DNA of 64,000 bases, from NCBI GenBank assembly GCA_033064195.1, contig JARBJD010000028.1, positions 310,001 to 374,000 of the forward strand, written 5' to 3'. Shown piece by piece: positions 41,707-53,095 of the stretch (position 1 is the first letter of the stretch; each line of letters opens with the position of its first letter). Below the pieces are notes generated by a model. It made no database searches. It was not told the DNA's origin and saw nothing but the letters and a program-made list of their open reading frames with translations. The position numbers and the translations under genes were made by a program. The stretch comes from Blattamonas nauphoetae. Its lineage: Eukaryota > Preaxostyla > Oxymonadida.

Positions 41707-42720
41707 ATGTGTAATGTTTTCCCAAAAGAAAAGGTGTGAAAGATAATGTCAAGAGATCTAACCCAATACAAAGGTTTCTGTTCCATGTCGGAGATATCTC
41801 ACTCTTCCGAACGAGGGATTGAATCAGATCATTGAAGAATGATCATTCAATCTCAAACAATGTTTCTCAAATTCACTGTCGACAAATCAATCCTTGACAA
41901 TCAACTGAAACAGGAACGCACAGCACGGCAAAAGGACCTCATTGCTCTCTCCAAAGAAATGGAACGAAATGTTGAGCTTCAGTTTGCACTGATGAGGGAG
42001 CAAAAAGCTCGTCAAACGGAAAGGGAAGCAGCAGACAAAGAGCGGAATGAGCTGTTGAGAAAGTTGGAGGAGATGAAGCATCAATTGCAGACAGCTCAGG
42101 CAGAAGCGAGTGTTGAACCAGTTGTGGAAAGAATAACAAGATTCGGAGCAGATGTCTTCGACTGGTTCCCACACCTTGGATACACACATTCTGACTCCGT
42201 CATCACTCGCACGGGAGGGCTTCGTCCCACTCTCCTCTCGTTCTCGTTTGGGAAAGTGGTTGCTCGCTTCACATTCACTTTCCGACGAATCACAGATTGG
42301 AATCGCATTGGCATTGTCACTTCTTCACTGACTGAGAAAGCTAAGCAGAGAACCAACAGTTTCACAAATCTGTTTGGAGGAGCGGGATGGGACGTGTTTG
42401 AACGAAACAGATGTGCTCGCCAGAATAACAACAAGTCTTCGCATGGATCAGTGTGTGTAGCTGGGAAGGACGGACAGCGAGTGGTGTTGGAGGCGGATGG
42501 TCGAGATGGAAAGAGGACACTTCGGCTGAGTCAGGATGGACAGACACAACCCACTTTCTTCTCCAACATTCCTGTCCCATTCCGATTCGCCATTCTTCTC
42601 ACAGGCAATCAAGATTCAGTTTCGATTGAATCAGTTGTCGAGTTTACAGGACCAACTCTGGTAGGAGGAACTTCCGAAATCAGAATGGATGAACGACGAC
42701 ACGAAATACAACCTACATGA

Positions 42721-43293
42721 TTGAGTCACAGATGATTGTGTTCAGAATGGAAATGGAACTCGAAACGGATTAAGCTGTTCTCTTCTTTTGTGGACTGGAT
42801 GTGCGAATTGGATTGCTTCATGACGTCGTCTGAACAACAACTGCTCGCTCAGACAACTCGATTCCCAAAATGAGTGTCTCTCGTCTGCAACACAATTCGT
42901 GTGACGATCCTCTTTTCGTTTCAGTTCGCTCGTTCTCTTCGTCTTCTCGATTCACCTTCCAACCTTCATTTCTTTGTGCACATTCATTCATGACTTCCCT
43001 TTCATCTCTCCGTCAGAATGTGATGGACAGAAGACAGAATTGTTTCTGAGTGAGAGTGATGGAATCGACAAGGCCAGAAGTGACAGTCTTCATCGATCAA
43101 CCGAGTTGTGCCATCCTCAGTTGGCGATGAGAGGCAAACCATCGACACCAACTGGAATGCAGTGTGGGAGACCACTCGATGAAACCAGTCGATGAAAGCA
43201 GTTCTTTCCTGGAATCACTTGAAGATGCCTTCACACTGCTCTGCGACAGGCGAGCTGTGTGACAGGCGAGCTGTGTGACAGGCGAGCTGTGTG
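42721..43293 (+). other. 3' flank of kinase B, homologous to flanks of A and C
   Basis: Matches 13140 to about 12690 (kinase A, reverse) and 55304-55620 (kinase C). Shared blocks include the segment with CTGTTCTCTTCTT, the GACAGAAGACAGAATTG block (absent from C) and TTCCTGGAATCACTTGAAGA. It ends with a 17-bp triplication of GTGTGACAGGCGAGCT at about 43240-43290. Confidence 0.6.
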
Positions 43294-43299
43294 ACATCT

Positions 43300-45621
43300 C
43301 CAGACTTCTGATTTGATCCCACTGATCCCACGCTTTTTTTGATCCCACCTAATTTCTACCTTATCATTTCCTTTTATTTCACAATATTTCATCACATCAT
43401 TATTATATTATCCATAAATCTTTGATATGAAACTTAATTGTCCATAGAGTGAAAAAATTAGGACACTTTATGTTGTGATGTCATCATCGAGGGAACTTGG
43501 ACGTTCCCAGTTCGACAGAGGAGAAGAAGCGAAGCTCTAGTGGAAAAGATCCAGCCTAGCGTGAGAGGAGAATAGTGAGTTCAGCGTGAGGTGGAGAAGT
43601 TCTGTCACTCCGGCTTCCGGTTCTTGGGTCTTGCCAAATTGAGGTAAGGTTAGATCGTCGGTGTTTTGCGAATTTAGGTTAATGATGAAGGGAAACAAGT
43701 TACGAAAATGAGATAGGAGAAACAAGGGACAGTATTTGAAGTGAAAGCTGTTGTGAGGTCTGAATTTGGTGATGATCGGAGTGAATTATGGGTTCGCAAG
43801 CCACAGTTCTCACCAACTATAGCTGAACACCGATCACTAAATCATTGATTCAATTTGAGAAGTTCTGAACTGCAGTTTTGTGAAGTGGAGAAAAACTGAA
43901 ATGGAGTTAAATAAATGTATTGTCTGATCGCACCCTTTATTCCTTGTTACAAGACCCAAGAACCGGAAGTCGGAGTGACAGTTGTGGTGATCTGTGGTCG
44001 ATGACTGGGAGAATTGTACTCAAGACAAACAAACGATTAAAGATCCAGATGGTATATTTGGAGATGAAGAGAAAGGCTGGACCCTATTCTTGCAATGAAG
44101 GCGGCCCGAATGTCGAGTCAAAGAACGTGGTCTGTCACTTCAGTTTTGTCGGCCAAATCCCATCTCACTTCATTCTTTCAGCTCCTTTGAGGAGTATGTT
44201 CACGACTTCTGATGAATGCAGGACCAATGCATGGTCATGTTTGAGTGGAGACGTGAATAATGTTCGCAAGAGGCTGAAGACGAAATTGCGGAAAACGAAC
44301 CTTGTCGATGATGGGGTGGGAGAGGAATTAGGATAAAATGGTGGAGATGGAATCAGAGACGTATCTGATGGCGACAAAAGCTGTTGAGAGAGATAGAGTG
44401 GCTGAGTGAGAGTGATCGGCACAAAACTGACGAGACAATCGAGATCTCACGAACTCTGCAAAGACTCCAATCACAGTGGGTGAGTGAAGGACGACTTTGA
44501 GATCTCAGAGAGAGTGGTAGCGAACTTAACGACGGTTTCCAGTCCACCATCTTGTTCTGAGGGAGAGAGGGAGAATAATGCATTGAAAACGAGAAATAAA
44601 GAAGAGAATCAAAAATGTTTCAGTTTCAAGGAGTAAGTAAGGGATACAGTCCAAATGAGGAGAGAGATCACACCAAAACATTGATCATTGATTTCAGGCA
44701 TGGCGAAGATCAGCTGGCCAATTATTTGCACGATGGTGGTCATCAGTGATTTACGAGGTCGTTGTGAGTATGTTTGTCGAGATCGGAAGTAGTTCGAGTC
44801 TGAAGTGTGTAAGAGACGTGATTGTGCGATCGTTTCGAGAAAGAGCTCTTTAAGACGATTAAAAGTTTGTCAAGCAGAAATAAACAACAGACTATCAGTT
44901 TGAAGGAAGGGGCGATGGTGAGGGATGCGATACCGGTCGTGTGCGAAATGATTGGGTAAGGTTGATGATGATCTCACGTGTATCCGAGATCTATCAAAAA
45001 CATGGAGGAAAACTGAGAGGAATGAAGCAATAATAAGAAATTGAGACGAGATTTTGACTGCTTCTGAGCGGCAGAGCAAGTTCAGACCCAAAGAATATCG
45101 CATGACTCACAGATGAGTGATTCAGTGGTAGAGACATCAATAGTTGAAGAGAAGTCACTATACGCATGTTGAAAAGGGACTGGAGAGGGTGGATATGTCA
45201 ATAGTGTGGACGGAGCATGAAATGTGTGAGACCTCTTCGACGATGACTGAATTGAAACTATTTGATGGATTTGGTTGAATTCATGGAAGATATCACGTGA
45301 ATATGTGAAAAGTTGATAAACCAGTGAATATCTGAGGGAGAATGAGTGAGAATAATGTTCGGAAAAGTAAGTTGAGGGAGAAATGACAAATTGAAGAACA
45401 ATATGTGGAATATTACCGACCGGATCTTGACAAAAATGGACACTGCGAAACAAACGGAGGTTTTCGTGCTGTTGGTAGAACGAATGAGTCACAAAAGTGA
45501 AACAGTTTGAGAGCGGATCCGATGAGCCCATTTAGGCGAAATGATCCCACCCCGAAAATGGTCCCGTGAGGTCAAATGTACTCAGCTTTACCTGTTTTGG
45601 TCGGACCAATCAGAAGTCTGG
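43300..45621. mobile_element. Unassigned 2.3-kb element with 6-bp target duplication
   Basis: Ends CCAGACTTCTGATT / AATCAGAAGTCTGG, flanked by ACATCT on both sides (43294-43299 and 45622-45627). The paralogous site at kinase C (55619-55627) reads GTGTGACATCTCACTCC without an insert, which proves the insertion and its borders. A 6-bp duplication excludes Tc1/mariner, hAT, piggyBac and Harbinger. It has been described for Dada and for Polintons, but no coding region of either is seen. Minus-strand frames of 149 codons (45082-45531) and 77 codons (44870-45103) have no recognised domain. It holds a nested MITE at 43600-43983. Confidence 0.8.
43600..43983. mobile_element. MITE of the CCGGCTTCCGG family, nested in the 2.3-kb element
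   Basis: Inverted ends TGTCACTCCGGCTTCCGGTT / AACCGGAAGTCGGAGTGACA, continuing CTTGGGTCTTG inward, about 31 bp with one mismatch. The core matches the ends of the MITE at 6233-6637 (TCATTCCGGCTTCCGGT). The borders are approximate because no clean TA duplication is visible. Confidence 0.7.
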
Positions 45622-45667
45622 ACATCTCACTCCGCACAGGACATTGCTCAGACACCCTTCAAGAAAT

Positions 45668-47250
45668 GAGAGCGTATGGGTGCAACCGACTTAGACATGA
45701 ACACCAACCACATTAATTTCATTGAACATAAAAAACAATATACCGAGAGTGAAATGAGAAAAGGACTCTTATCCGAGAAGAAAACTGAAATATGGTATCG
45801 ACATGATCCGGACGTTTCTTCCCAACTCAGCACGAATACAGATTGACCGTCGCATTTTTATGAAGTATCACAGCATAACCCAATGACATAAGAGCACTTT
45901 TTCAACCATCACACTGGAATGGCACGAACATCACGAAGAAGTTCAAACGCAGATCCTTGTCGTGTTCAGGACATGAAACTCTCTTTTCATTTCGGGAAAT
46001 CATGACACATTAGCGGATATGAATCGAACATCAATATAAACTCATCAGCATCCCCTAAATCGGAGTTCAGCGAATGGATCCACTGGATTGCATCACATTC
46101 TCCACACCGATCGTTCGATTTCCCTGTTTGTCGTATTATTTTCATCTATATTCTGAAGGACACCAGATTTATCAAACGATATCTTCAATAAAGTCCAGTC
46201 TGAAAGACAACATAAGTCCACGAGCAAATTCATGATCTACTTCCGAAAACAATCAGTTTACCGTTCTGAAAAATAATACATGACGTTGGAGGGTATCTTT
46301 CAATCCATATGAGATGGTTTTTGTTCATTTTTTGGTTTAATCTTTATGATCAGGTGAACGTCTTTTCGAAACAATCGAACCATTTCTGTTTTGCGTCACG
46401 TCTCTCGTTGATGGCTCCATCAAACTTGATCAAGATTCTTCAATAGCAAGTTCGGACATTTATCTTCAATATACCCGAAGCTCAGACGATTCGATGGAAT
46501 CGATTGATAGCAATGGTCCGGACATCATTCGAAATCTTTTCAAGCAACTCTCACGATCAAGATCATCACCCACCAGTCGTCAATTTATTCTGTCCGGATC
46601 TAAAAAAGAAGATATTTGATGAATCTTTCAAAAAATTTTCCAGAATGACAAAGAATAGAAGACCAAACTAGGACAATCTATCTCACAATGATCTGACTAA
46701 GTTCTCAAGAGAAATCAACAATTCCTGCTCGAACAGAAAAAAATGACAATAACCATGTCAATGGATCACGTCTGTCTTTTTTTGAGTTTCATTTCGTCAG
46801 AATCAGACAGTATTGACAGAATTGATGGCATATCTCCTTCGATTGGACTCGTTCACGATTTACCTCGATTCAAAAGTGATGATTCAGATACGTATACATC
46901 CCCGACATCATCCACAACAGTTCAAAATCGATGTTGCCCTGAAATAAAATTTGCACGAAAGAAAGAGGACGGAAAGGATCATCGCCATGATACACCGCTT
47001 CTCACTTAATATCAGCTCGGAAAAGAGTGAGATGTCGCAAGAGAACCAATTCAAGAAGAATACAACACAATAAAGACATTGAAGTTCTGATTGACCACAA
47101 AAATGGAAAAAACAGTGAAAGGATCTTTGTCTGTTTTCTTCTCGGATAAGAGTCCTTTTCTCATTTCACTCTCGGTATATTGTTTTTTATGTTCAATGAA
47201 ATTAATGTGGTTGGTGTTAATGTCTAAGTCAGTTGCACCCATTCGCTCTC
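45668..47250. mobile_element. 1.6-kb element with about 125-bp inverted ends and AAAT duplication
   Basis: Ends GAGAGCGTATGGGTGCAACC / inverted copy, about 95 percent alike over 125 bp (45668 to about 45790, and about 47125-47250). Flanked by AAAT (45664-45667 and 47251-47254). The uninterrupted site at kinase C (55661-55680) reads CCCTTCAAGGAAACGCCACT. Inside, the longest frame (46743-47009, 88 codons) has no known domain, so it is non-autonomous. Superfamily not assigned. Confidence 0.8.
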
Positions 47251-47254
47251 AAAT

Positions 47255-47744
47255 CGCCACTACCACCGCAACTTCATCTGATCAAACCCAACACGTGAAA
47301 GACGTCCCATCGTCTTCGCTTCTCTCCTCAACCACAGCTCTCTGCTTTCTGTTGGAAAGCATCTCAGACACGGACACACTGGGCTTATTTATCAATGAGG
47401 GCGACATGAGATGAAAAGAAAAGTGAATCAGAGGCCTCTCGAAGAGGAGGAAAAGGTGTGGTGCTCTGATCCCATTTCAGTCTCAATTTTATCGGCCCAC
47501 CCAACAAAAGTTTTTCTGGGACACCCTGTATAGACTGATTGTTGGAGTGGAGAGGAGGAGAGGGATTATACTGAGTGTAGATGATGATATGACACACTTA
47601 TACCTACAGCGAGCCTTTCTTCAAAAAGAGAGTTCAATCCCAGTTGAGATCGATGAAAGACTTCACACTTTGATTGGATCTGTCCTAAATTAATTTCGAA
47701 CGACAGTAGGTTTGTCACATTCAGCCAGAACTGGGATAATATAG
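47255..47744. other. End of kinase B flank and upstream region of the flippase gene
   Basis: The first 35 bp continue the kinase flank (ACTACCACCGCAACTTCATC, as at 55670). The rest has no gene. TTTTTCTGGGACACCCTGTA at 47511-47530 resembles a mariner terminal repeat, but no partner end was found. Confidence 0.45.
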
Positions 47745-50700
47745 ATGCCGAAATGTTGTCGGAGGTCTCACAAGGACGGATCATCGAAAGAGGAGCGACA
47801 ATTGTCATTCCCTCCTCAATCCAACGCCGTCTTCTGCAATAACGCAATCAAATCATCACATTACACACTGTTGACCTTCCTTCCCAAAAACCTCTTTGAG
47901 CAACTCATGCAATTCTCTAAACTGTACTTTATCATTATGATGATCATCGCATTGATGTACGCTCCCATTTCTCTCACTTTTTTGAAGCCCCACAACTTCC
48001 ATCCAGAACCCTGTTACAGCCATCCTCCCTGTCCTGTTCATCTTTTGTTTGACTTTCGTCCGCGAAGGCATTGAAGACTTTCTTCGACATCGTTCGGATA
48101 AGAAAATCAACAGAAAACTTGTTCGAGTTTGGAACGGAAACTCCTTTCAGGACATCTTTTCTCAGGATGTCAAGGTGGGAGACATCGTCTTGTTTCGTAA
48201 GTGTGCATTTTCTCTTCATTCATGAAATTAGGGACGAAGAGTTTTGTGTTGACGGTGTCATCGTCTCCACATCTGATCCGACAGGAATCTGTTATATCAA
48301 CAGCATGAACTTGGACGGAGAAACAAATATGAAACTGCGACGAGCCGCTCCAGCCTTATTCGAGCGTGTCGGGTACCTTCAAACATCCTCAGGTTCACTT
48401 CCATCAAACGGGAGTACCGCCAGCATGAATGAAGCCATAGATTCCCCTTCGCCCCCTGTTTCGATTAATTCCCCCAACACATCGCTAGATCCAGAATTGG
48501 CGGACAGAGTACTCGATGAGGAAACACTCATCCAATCGCTGCGAACTCTATCGGGTACAATTGTTTGCCAAGCACCGTGTCGACATATTCACGAAGTATT
48601 CTCCATTTTCTCCTCATTTTTGCAGTTTTCCGGGAAATATTCGATAGGATCACCTGTTCAAACCGAGAACAACACTTCCCGCGAAATGAGCTTCCATAAC
48701 ACTCCTACGACTTTACCAGCTTCAGATCTTTCTTCGATGCAATCTCTGCCGTCAATAAACGGAGAAGGGATCGCCTCGCAACAACATACTCTGTCGCTAT
48801 CAAACTTCTGTCTTCGTGGGTATTATCTGAAGAACATCGACTTTGTTCTGTGTGTGGCTGTGTATACAGGGAAGGACACCAAGGTTTGCCGACATTTTAT
48901 TCTTTATCATCTTCCGTACATCCTCCATTCTCAATGCATTCTCTCGCACATTTCTCTTATTATCTTTGCCAACCTTCCCATTTCCTTCATCTCATCTTTC
49001 CCCTTCCCTCAGATGCAACTGAACATGAAGAAACAGCGATCAAAAACCTCCCGATTCAGTCGAAGAGTGAACATCGCTGTCGCATTCCAGTTCACCGTCC
49101 AATTCGTCCAAACTCTCATCGGCGGGGCACTAAACTTTGTTACTGCTGTTTGTTTTCATCATATTCATCATTCTCATCATTTTCATCGTTTGCAGATCAG
49201 AATGCGGGAGGATCATGATTACCTTTATCTGGCCAAGCAGAACCCTGGAACGTTCTTTATCGCTCTTCTCACGTGTTTTGGGATCAACGGATACTTCGTT
49301 CCTGTCTCACTCTTTGCTACCATCGAGATTGTCCGTCTCGTGCAGTCGCTATTCATACACGGCGACCACGACATGATCGACAATTCCGATCCCGACGATG
49401 GACGAACAACCTGTCGAACTTCGTCACTAACAGAAGAATTGGGACGAGTCAAACACATTTTCTCCGATAAAACAGGCACACTGACCAAAAACAAGATGAC
49501 ACTTCGCGCGGTCACGACGGGATCATCGACGTATCATTTCGAAGACGAATTTGTGGAACAAGAACCAGACAACACGAAATTGTGGGCGCCGGTGATGGTT
49601 AACACGTTCAACCGAGTGTTTATGTCGCTCTTCCCGCAGACTGAAGGGGGATCCACGCCGAATCTCCAATCTTCGTTTGCTACTTTTGGGTCACCGATGA
49701 CCGCCACGCCACAGTTCTTATCTGTGAATTCGGAGAGTGTCCAGTACGACACGAAAACACCAGTGAACACGACGGTTCGACTGCAACCTCACCAAACACC
49801 ACACATGCCGCAGTCCCCACTCGTCGCAAGCAACAGCACAGTGTCAGTTGTGGATAGTCAGTTCATCTTCTTCAACAAAGATCAGTTCAACGAGATCACT
49901 CCGGTTGGTTCGAAGTCACCAATCAACCAGACAACCACAACTCCACTTCAACATCCGCCGAAGAATCTGTTGGATATGCGAGGAACGACAGGGACGCCTC
50001 GATCGTCAGTCATCACGCCGTCGCAGAGTGTTCTTCAACTCCCTCCGAACGTCACACACTCCCTCCAACCGAAAACTGAGGCGTATAACTTGTTCCATTT
50101 TGTGTGTGCGCTGCTGGTCTGTCACGAAGCTCTTCCTGAAATGAACAACGACAACGATCACATCCAAGCTGTGCGCAACAAACGAAGGAAGGGTTTGTCC
50201 CGTTTCATCCGTCGATCGACAAGCAAACTCAACGCAGCATCGCCAAGTGGACGGAGATCAGCAACGCGAGCAACCCCAAACTCGCCGCATCCTCCCTCGC
50301 CTTCAGGGAACACTCCTCCACTCTCGATGGAAGGGGCAGGAGCGACGCTGCGCTACCAGTCAACCTCGCCAGACGACATCGCCATACTCACTGCTTTGTC
50401 TTCTGTCGGGCTGACATTCGCTCAGCGCACCCACAACTCAATCGACGTGTTCTTCCAGAATGTCCCGTGCCAGTTCAAGATCCTGGCGTTCCTGCCTTTC
50501 TCGTCGGCGAGGAGACGAATGAGCATCCTTGTTGAGTTCCCAGACAAGACAGTTCGTCTTTACATGAAAGGGGCAGACTCCACAGTCATCCCTCTCTGCG
50601 CCCACTCCGAGCAGAAAGAGGAAGACGATGATGAGGAAGAGGACGAACGCTTCAAAGATCCTTTTGAGAGAGTGAATGTTCAGAACGAAGACCCTCCAAT

Positions 50701-52829
50701 ACTCCTCTCTCAGATCAAGCACGCGTCCAACACATCCCCGCCTCCCAATCGACAGCCGGACGCATCTCCCGACAATTCGGCCAAGAACCCGCTGTACAGC
50801 GATCGTCTCCAATCATTCGAACCGTCGAAAGAATTCTTGCCTGCCGCTTCACCCGATCTGCACACCCAGATTGCTGATTCGATTGACGAGCTGTCGAGGG
50901 AGGGTCTTCGCACGCTGGCAGTTGCCACGCGGGAACTGCCGTCTGCCGAATACTCCATCTTCAAGAAAGTGTACGCAAATGCCCAGCTGAGCATCACGAA
51001 TCGAGAGGAGGAAGAGGAAGAAGCGTTCAGGACGATCGAGAGGCAGATGGAGCTGGTTGGAGGGACAGCAGTGGAGGACGAGCTTCAGGACGATTGTGCG
51101 GAAACCATCGAATTCTTGAAGGAGTGCAACTGTCGTGTGTGGATGCTGACTGGCGACAAAGTGGACACAGCAGTGAACATCGCCAACTCCGCTAAGATCT
51201 TCGCACATTCATCCACCCCGCTTTATTTGACAAACGAGCAGGTCAAGGAGAAGAAGGAGCAGTGTCAAGACATACTGATGGGACACTACAAAGAGACTGG
51301 CTTCAAAGGCGATATCGAGAAGCAGCTGAATGAAGATGTGGTTGGTCTGGTAATTCTGGACCTGCTCAAAACAAAGCGGAACCTGAAGAAAACAGAAACA
51401 AGAGTGAATCATTGGAATCGAATGAAGAACGCTGTGCTTTACCCTTTCACAGCATGCAAGATCGCAGCCCAGACGAACATCCAGAAGAAGCGAATGAATG
51501 CAATCCACAACACAATGGAATGGCTGGAGGGTGTGAACACCAAGCTCTCCACTGACACAGCCCAGACAGACATGCCGATCATCGATTGCGGAGTGGTAGT
51601 CGACGGAGTGACCATACAAATCATCCTCGCGTCCGACTATCTGATCAGCACGTTCCTGACTCTCTGTGAAGACACCACAGGTGTGGTCTGCTGTCGAATT
51701 GCTCCGATGCAGAAGGCTCTGATCATTCGAATGGTGAGACGGAACGATTCGGGCACTGTCACACTCGCAATCGGCGATGGGGCGAACGACGTGTCGATGA
51801 TCCAAGAAGCGAACGTGGGAATCGGGATTCGAGGGAAGGAGGGAAAAAGTGCCTCTCGCAACGCCGACTTCTCGATGCCCAAGTTCTCGTTCGTCAAACG
51901 GCTGATGGTTGTGCACGGCTCATCCAACTACATCCGCCTGTCCGAAATGGTGAAATACCATCTTGGCAAGAATGTTGTTTTTGTTGTTCCGATTCTTGCC
52001 AACTTCTTTACCAGTGCGTTTTCCTTCCCTGCACACTACGAACCTTGGTTCCTCACGTTGTACAACCTCCTCTTTCTTATGCTCCCGCCGGGCATCATCG
52101 CCTGCTTCCACCAACACTTCCCCTCCCAAACGCTCATGTCCAACCCCGCCATCTATCGCCACTACCAGAACGGTCATACTTTCAGTTCGTCGTCGTTCCT
52201 TCGATGGTTCTTGGCTTGTTATGCGACAGGTGTGTGGGTCTTTTTTGTGTCGAAGTGGCTGTTTGGCTACGGAGAGATCTACACAAACGGACGGGTTGGG
52301 GTTGATTTTGATTATTCGACTTTTGAAATGGCAGCAATTACTGTTGTTGGCATGAATTTGTATTTCCATGTAGTGAAGTATGCTCCAATCTTCATGATCC
52401 ATCTTTTCCATCTTTTTCTCTCCTCCATTTCTCTCCTCTCTTCCTCCTCTCATCTCTTCATCTTCTCTTCATCCTCTCATCCCTTCTTCATCTCTCTCTC
52501 TCCTCTCCCTCAACCCTCAGCGGCTGGAACATCATTTCACTTTCATTTGGTTTTCTGACCCTCGTTCTCTTCTGTGCCGTGATGATTATCCTTTCTTTCA
52601 TCTCTGCTGACACGTACCACCACGTCTTCTTTCATGTTCATTCGTCCCCAACATTCTTTCTGGCCATCCTACTCATCTGTGTCCCTGTCTCCGCTGCTAT
52701 CCTCATCGGACGATGGTTTGCTCTTTCCTTCTCTCATCGTTTGTCAGGGCACACAGGGAGTTTAATCCTAGTATCCAGGACGCTCTTGATTCAAAAAGTC
52801 ATTCCATGTTTCGCAAAATGATCCATTAA
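47745..52829 (+). CDS. P4-ATPase phospholipid flippase
   Basis: Eight exons: 47745-47956, 47988-48200, 48232-48595, 48626-48883, 49013-49147, 49196-52377, 52521-52715 and 52748-52829, in phase throughout (1546 residues); introns are 31, 31, 30, 129, 48, 143 and 32 nt. P4 hallmarks: TFLPKNLFEQL before the first helix, NLDGETNMKLR (about 169), PVSL in helix 4 (GYFVPVSLFATIEIVRL), the phosphorylation site SDKTGTLT (about 485), KGADST in the N domain, TGDKVDTAVNIA, and GDGANDVSMIQEA (about 1253). The C-terminal helices continue in the last two exons (GWNIISLSFGFLTLVLF). It moves aminophospholipids to the cytosolic leaflet. Long low-complexity inserts lie in the A domain (about 190-260) and the N domain (Pro/Thr/Ser-rich, about 530-680). 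The first exon starts close to the helix, so an upstream exon is possible. Confidence 0.92.
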
Positions 52830-53034
52830 AAGCTTTCCAATCGTCGTCACCCCCTTATTTGTTTCATTTTTCTTAGCACACACTTCGGAGTGACTGTAGT
52901 GATGATTGTTTAAGATTATTCAAACAGATTTTCATCAAAAACGCTGGAAACAGAAGTTTTGATCTAAACGCGAATGTTAGACACTGAGAATGAACCTAAT
53001 TTGAAAATGAGAACAGTTTAAGGAAACTGTCAGT

Positions 53035-53095
53035 AGGAATTTTATTTTGGGCTTGATCTAGCTCAGACCTTGTTTCACTTGCATAAATAAATATA
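53035..53095 (+). promoter_or_regulatory. Conserved kinase-family promoter module, copy C
   Basis: TTTTATTTTGGGCTTGATCT, then CTCAGACCTTGTTTCACTT, then TATAATG with the start codon. It parallels the modules before kinases A, B and D; the best-conserved elements are TTTTGGG, TGATCT and GACC-T-TTTC. Confidence 0.6.

Larger units (their letters stand above)
37311..41842 (-). mobile_element. DIRS-type tyrosine-recombinase retrotransposon (fossil copy that looks whole)
   Basis: About 4.5 kb on the minus strand. It shows the split-repeat layout of DIRS elements: inverted terminal repeats of about 53 bp (around 37333-37385 and 41756-41810), each with a unique outer extension, and an internal complementary region (37567-37643) whose two halves are the reverse complements of the left outer end (37311-37341) and the right outer end (41797-41842). 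Parts in order of transcription: gag-like (40606-41706), reverse transcriptase with RNase H (38546-40708) and tyrosine recombinase (37605-39254). No target duplication, as expected for recombinase-mediated integration. The match between ends and internal region suggests a young insertion. It sits in the coiled-coil exon of kinase B. Confidence 0.9.
30469..42720 (+). pseudogene. Kinase B, interrupted by four mobile elements
   Basis: Paralogue of kinases A and C with the same five exons: 30469-30499; 30554-30635 plus 34927-35140; 35303-35435; 35576-35669 plus 36279-36454 plus 37064-37080; 37187-37310 plus 41843-42720. The interruptions are a hAT element, two 606-bp MITEs and a DIRS element. Without the inserts and one copy of each target duplication, exon 2 is 296 nt and exon 4 is 287 nt, exactly as in A and C, and the frame stays open for 582 codons. 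Kinase motifs (EGGFGTV, HFAVKM, HGDVKLEN, DLGAA) and the SPRY-like end (VVLEADGRDGKRTLRLSQDG) are intact. The family stop codon TGA after EIRMDE reads CGA here, adding nine residues. As it stands it should not make a whole kinase unless the inserts are spliced out. Confidence 0.88.

Noticed and set aside
43300-45621. Assignment of the 6-bp-duplication element to Polintons or Dada
   Set aside because: Duplication length fits but no characteristic coding region is present and the element is far shorter than a Polinton.
47511-47530. Mariner-like terminal motif CTGGGACACCCTGTA
   Set aside because: No inverted partner or transposase within several kb; too short alone.
51209-51916. 235-codon minus-strand frame in the flippase gene
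   Set aside because: Shadow of the P-domain coding region with GDGANDVSMI.
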